From JARRNJ01 sp037385045 (GTDB lineage: Bacteria; Pseudomonadota; Gammaproteobacteria; JASBUN01), in the NCBI GenBank assembly GCA_037385045.1, contig JARRNJ010000106.1, forward strand, positions 1-6,888: DNA of 6,888 bases. Reading direction: 5' to 3'. Below, piece after piece: positions 5,523 through 6,888 of this stretch. The notes beneath the pieces were generated by a model. It was not told the DNA's origin and ran no database searches. It was given only the letters and a program-made list of their open reading frames with translations. The translations under genes were made by a program, and so were the position numbers. Numbering within the stretch: position 1 is the stretch's first letter; every line of letters begins with the position of its first letter.

Positions 5523-5852
5523 TTACCTGCCGATCGAGAAGAAGAAGCAGGCGCCGCCGCCCTGCGGATCGCAGAAGCGGAACATCAGGTGACCGTCCTG
5601 GCGATAGTAGTGCCCGTCTCTGAAGCGGTCGCGGTGGTGCAGGCGATAGGCTTCCCAGCTCTTCCAGGACCGCCAGTGGCCGCGGTAGGCGTAGTCGCGG
5701 CGGTCGTGCCGGTACTGATTGTAGTGCCGGTGCTTGTTGTAGGGGCGCTCGTGGTAGCCGTGCTGCCCGTGGTAGCGGTTGGCCGCGTATGACGGCGCGG
5801 CTATGGTCAGTGATGCCAAAATCGAAAGCAATGCAATCGTGGTTCGTTTCAT
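5523..5852 (-). CDS. Secreted His/Tyr-rich small protein
   Basis: The 109-aa product has a Sec signal peptide: KR at the N-terminus, a hydrophobic core TIALLSILASLTIAA, and a likely cut after SYA (residue 23). The mature part is very rich in His (11), Tyr (10) and Arg, with patches such as HRHYNQYRHDRR (41-52). It ends in an ordered-looking stretch: WRSWKSWEAYR (60-70), then YYRQDGHLMFRF, CDPQGGGAC and FFFSIGR. The two Cys (94 and 102) could form a disulfide in the periplasm. His clusters may bind metal, but this is inference. No named family is recognised, although the conserved-looking C-terminus suggests a real small domain. The SD GGAGGT (5860-5865 on the minus strand) is strong and well spaced. 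Its promoter carries a response-regulator-type direct repeat, so it may be induced by envelope or metal stress. Confidence 0.85.
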   Translation of the reverse strand: MKRTTIALLSILASLTIAAPSYAANRYHGQHGYHERPYNKHRHYNQYRHDRRDYAYRGHWRSWKSWEAYRLHHRDRFRDGHYYRQDGHLMFRFCDPQGGGACFFFSIGR

Positions 5853-5894
5853 TCCGATGACCTCCAGGCCGAAAACCGACCGTTACGCTGAAAG

Positions 5895-5928
5895 AGTATA
5901 TGTCCGCATCCTGAACCGCTCCTGAACC
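5895..5928 (-). promoter_or_regulatory. Response-regulator-type direct repeat and -10 box
   Basis: On the minus strand GGTTCAGGA occurs twice with an exact 11-bp period (plus-strand TCCTGAACC at 5909-5917 and 5920-5928). The arrangement TTCAGG-N5-TTCAGG is that of tandem half-sites for OmpR/PhoB-family regulators. TATACT (5895-5900) follows 8 nt after the repeat, and there is no -35 consensus because the repeat occupies that position, as in activator-dependent promoters. It would drive the secreted-protein gene with a leader of about 36 nt. Confidence 0.65.
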
Positions 5929-5937
5929 AAGAGGCAT

Positions 5938-6085
5938 AATCGGGAAGGGAATAAAATAGTTATCGAAACAGAGAGATAAACGGGAACAGCACCCGGTTTC
6001 GCCAAGCGTGGTTCGACGGTTTACCCATCGACCCGATTCTTAATCGTGTGAGGGCACGTATTCCTTCCGTCATCGACAGATGTGA
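5938..6085. other. Intergenic stretch with weak hairpin
   Basis: No gene is supported here. A bulged hairpin, AAACGGG (5978-5984) with CCCGGTTT (5992-5999), could end transcription of the minus-strand LysR remnant, but the following minus-strand bases are only moderately T-rich. I see no other site. Confidence 0.35.
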
Positions 6086-6634
6086 TCAGACGTTGCGCAG
6101 ACTCCAGTACGGCCGCGGACCGAAATATTCCACCAGGAAATCGATAAAGCTGCGCACTTTCAGCGGCAGGAATTGCCGATTCGCGTAGACGGCATACAGT
6201 GAAAATTCGTCGGTCTCCCAGTCTTTGAGAATATGGACCAGGCGCTTTTGCTTGATGTGCTCGGTCACGAGGAAGTCCGGTTCGTAGAGAATGCCCATCC
6301 CCGCCAGGGCGGCGTTCACCAGGACCTTGCCTTCGTTGACGTGAAAGTTGCCCTTCACCTGGACGATCCGTTCCGTCCCGTCGCGGCAAAAACGCCATTT
6401 GTTCCGGTAGGTCGATGACGAATAGAACAGGCAGTTGTGTTCGAGGAGTTCTTCAGGTGATGTTGGCGTGCCGTGGCTTTTCAGATATTCGGGAGAGGCA
6501 CAGACCGCGATGTTCACCGGGGCGAGGCGTCGGGCAATGAGCCCCGGCGACAGCTGTTTGGCGACGCGGATCGCAAGGTCAAACCCTTCATCGACCAGAT
6601 CGATCATCCGTTCGCTGTGGTAAGCAACCTGGCC
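6086..6634 (-). pseudogene. LysR-type regulator, C-terminal effector-binding fragment
   Basis: The minus-strand frame encodes about 180 residues of a LysR-family effector-binding domain: QVAYHSERMIDLVDEGFDL, AIRVAKQLSPGLIARRLAP, ASPEYLKSHGTP, then NAALAGMGILYEPDF and the C-terminal helix LPLKVRSFIDFLVEYF. Full LysR proteins are about 300 aa with an N-terminal winged HTH; that half and the first strand of the effector domain are missing. Homology begins near QVAYHS (about 6631). The codons further upstream are simply antisense to the start of the next gene. The protein cannot bind DNA by itself and no promoter or start is visible, so it is called a remnant. A recombination joint with the cupin gene lies at about 6630-6648. 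Confidence 0.85.
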
Positions 6635-6647
6635 CGGGAGAGGAAAA

Positions 6648-6888
6648 ATGCCGGCAAAACCCTTCGTCATGACCCAGCAGGAGTATGTCTGTCCCTACGA
6701 GGTCCTGGGGATGCACATCACCGTGCTGGTTTCCGGCGAAAAAACGGGTAGTTATGAGCTGGTCCCGCGGACCGGACCGGAAGGCAGCGGCCTGCCCCCG
6801 CATCGCCATCCCTGGGATGAGTCCAATTACGTCATCAAGGGTGACGTGGAATTCGGCCTCGGGGAGGAAATCACCTGGGGAACAGCGG
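6648..6888 (+). CDS. Cupin-domain protein, 3' partial
   Basis: The frame opens at ATG 6648, behind GGGAGAGG (6636-6643), and stays open to the window end (80 codons). It reads MPAKPFVMTQQEYVCPYEVL, then a cupin strand and the first cupin motif GLPPHRHPWDESNYVIKGDV: His, His and Glu spaced as HxHxxxE, followed by the conserved Gly. These are the metal ligands of a small cupin, and the second motif should lie just outside the window. There is no signal peptide. It diverges from the LysR fragment, the arrangement usual for a LysR target gene, but the two overlap at a joint, so the arrangement is secondary. It is not closely similar to the double cupin at the other end of the window. Confidence 0.8.
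   Translation, partial: MPAKPFVMTQQEYVCPYEVLGMHITVLVSGEKTGSYELVPRTGPEGSGLPPHRHPWDESNYVIKGDVEFGLGEEITWGTA

Noticed and set aside
5298..5792. Plus-strand frame of 164 codons with a Val/Ala-rich C-terminal half
   Set aside because: The Val/Ala run is the antisense of the His/Tyr codons of the secreted-protein gene, which has a signal peptide, strong SD and promoter. There is no SD for the plus frame.

Overview
The window is GC-rich, with dense gene packing, short overlaps and Shine-Dalgarno (SD) sites. Together with the gene families present (ChrR-like cupin, flavin amine oxidase, LysR regulator, MqsR/MqsA) this suggests a chromosomal segment of a proteobacterium, most likely a gammaproteobacterium; the taxonomic guess is inference. 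The layout is a housekeeping-like left end, an accessory middle, and a decayed right end.

Left end (1-1887): the 3' part of a double-cupin (ChrR-like) gene overlaps by 11 nt a TTG-started FAD-dependent amine oxidase. A 77-aa protein of unknown function follows. The two overlapping genes look translationally coupled and may act in one oxidative or sensing pathway.

Accessory cassette 1 (about 1900-3620): two overlapping genes, a DUF7662-DUF6884 protein and a protein with a diverged GIY-YIG-nuclease-like signature. They sit between 13-bp perfect inverted repeats (1901-1913 and 3575-3587), have their own putative promoter, and end in a 22-bp tandem duplication. This is the best candidate in the window for an undescribed, possibly defence-related, nucleic-acid-acting system.

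Accessory cassette 2 (about 3670-5146): an MqsR/MqsA-type toxin-antitoxin operon with a consensus -10 box, an 18-bp perfect palindrome as likely operator, and good SD sites before both genes. The toxin frame is interrupted by one amber codon (4037-4039) exactly where MqsR carries its catalytic tyrosine, while the frame continues to the normal end. The antitoxin is an intact three-module protein: MqsA zinc ribbon, Xre/HTH, and a C-terminal SocA/Panacea (DUF4065) domain.

Right end (5147-6888): a truncated ABC-transporter ATPase 5' fragment that breaks off at its Walker A motif, a long-stem inverted repeat, and an intact minus-strand gene for a secreted His/Tyr-rich protein. The promoter of that gene carries an 11-bp-spaced direct repeat typical of OmpR/PhoB-family response regulators. 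Next come a LysR-type regulator lacking its DNA-binding half, and the start of a plus-strand cupin gene that runs off the window. The truncations suggest repeated rearrangement in this part.
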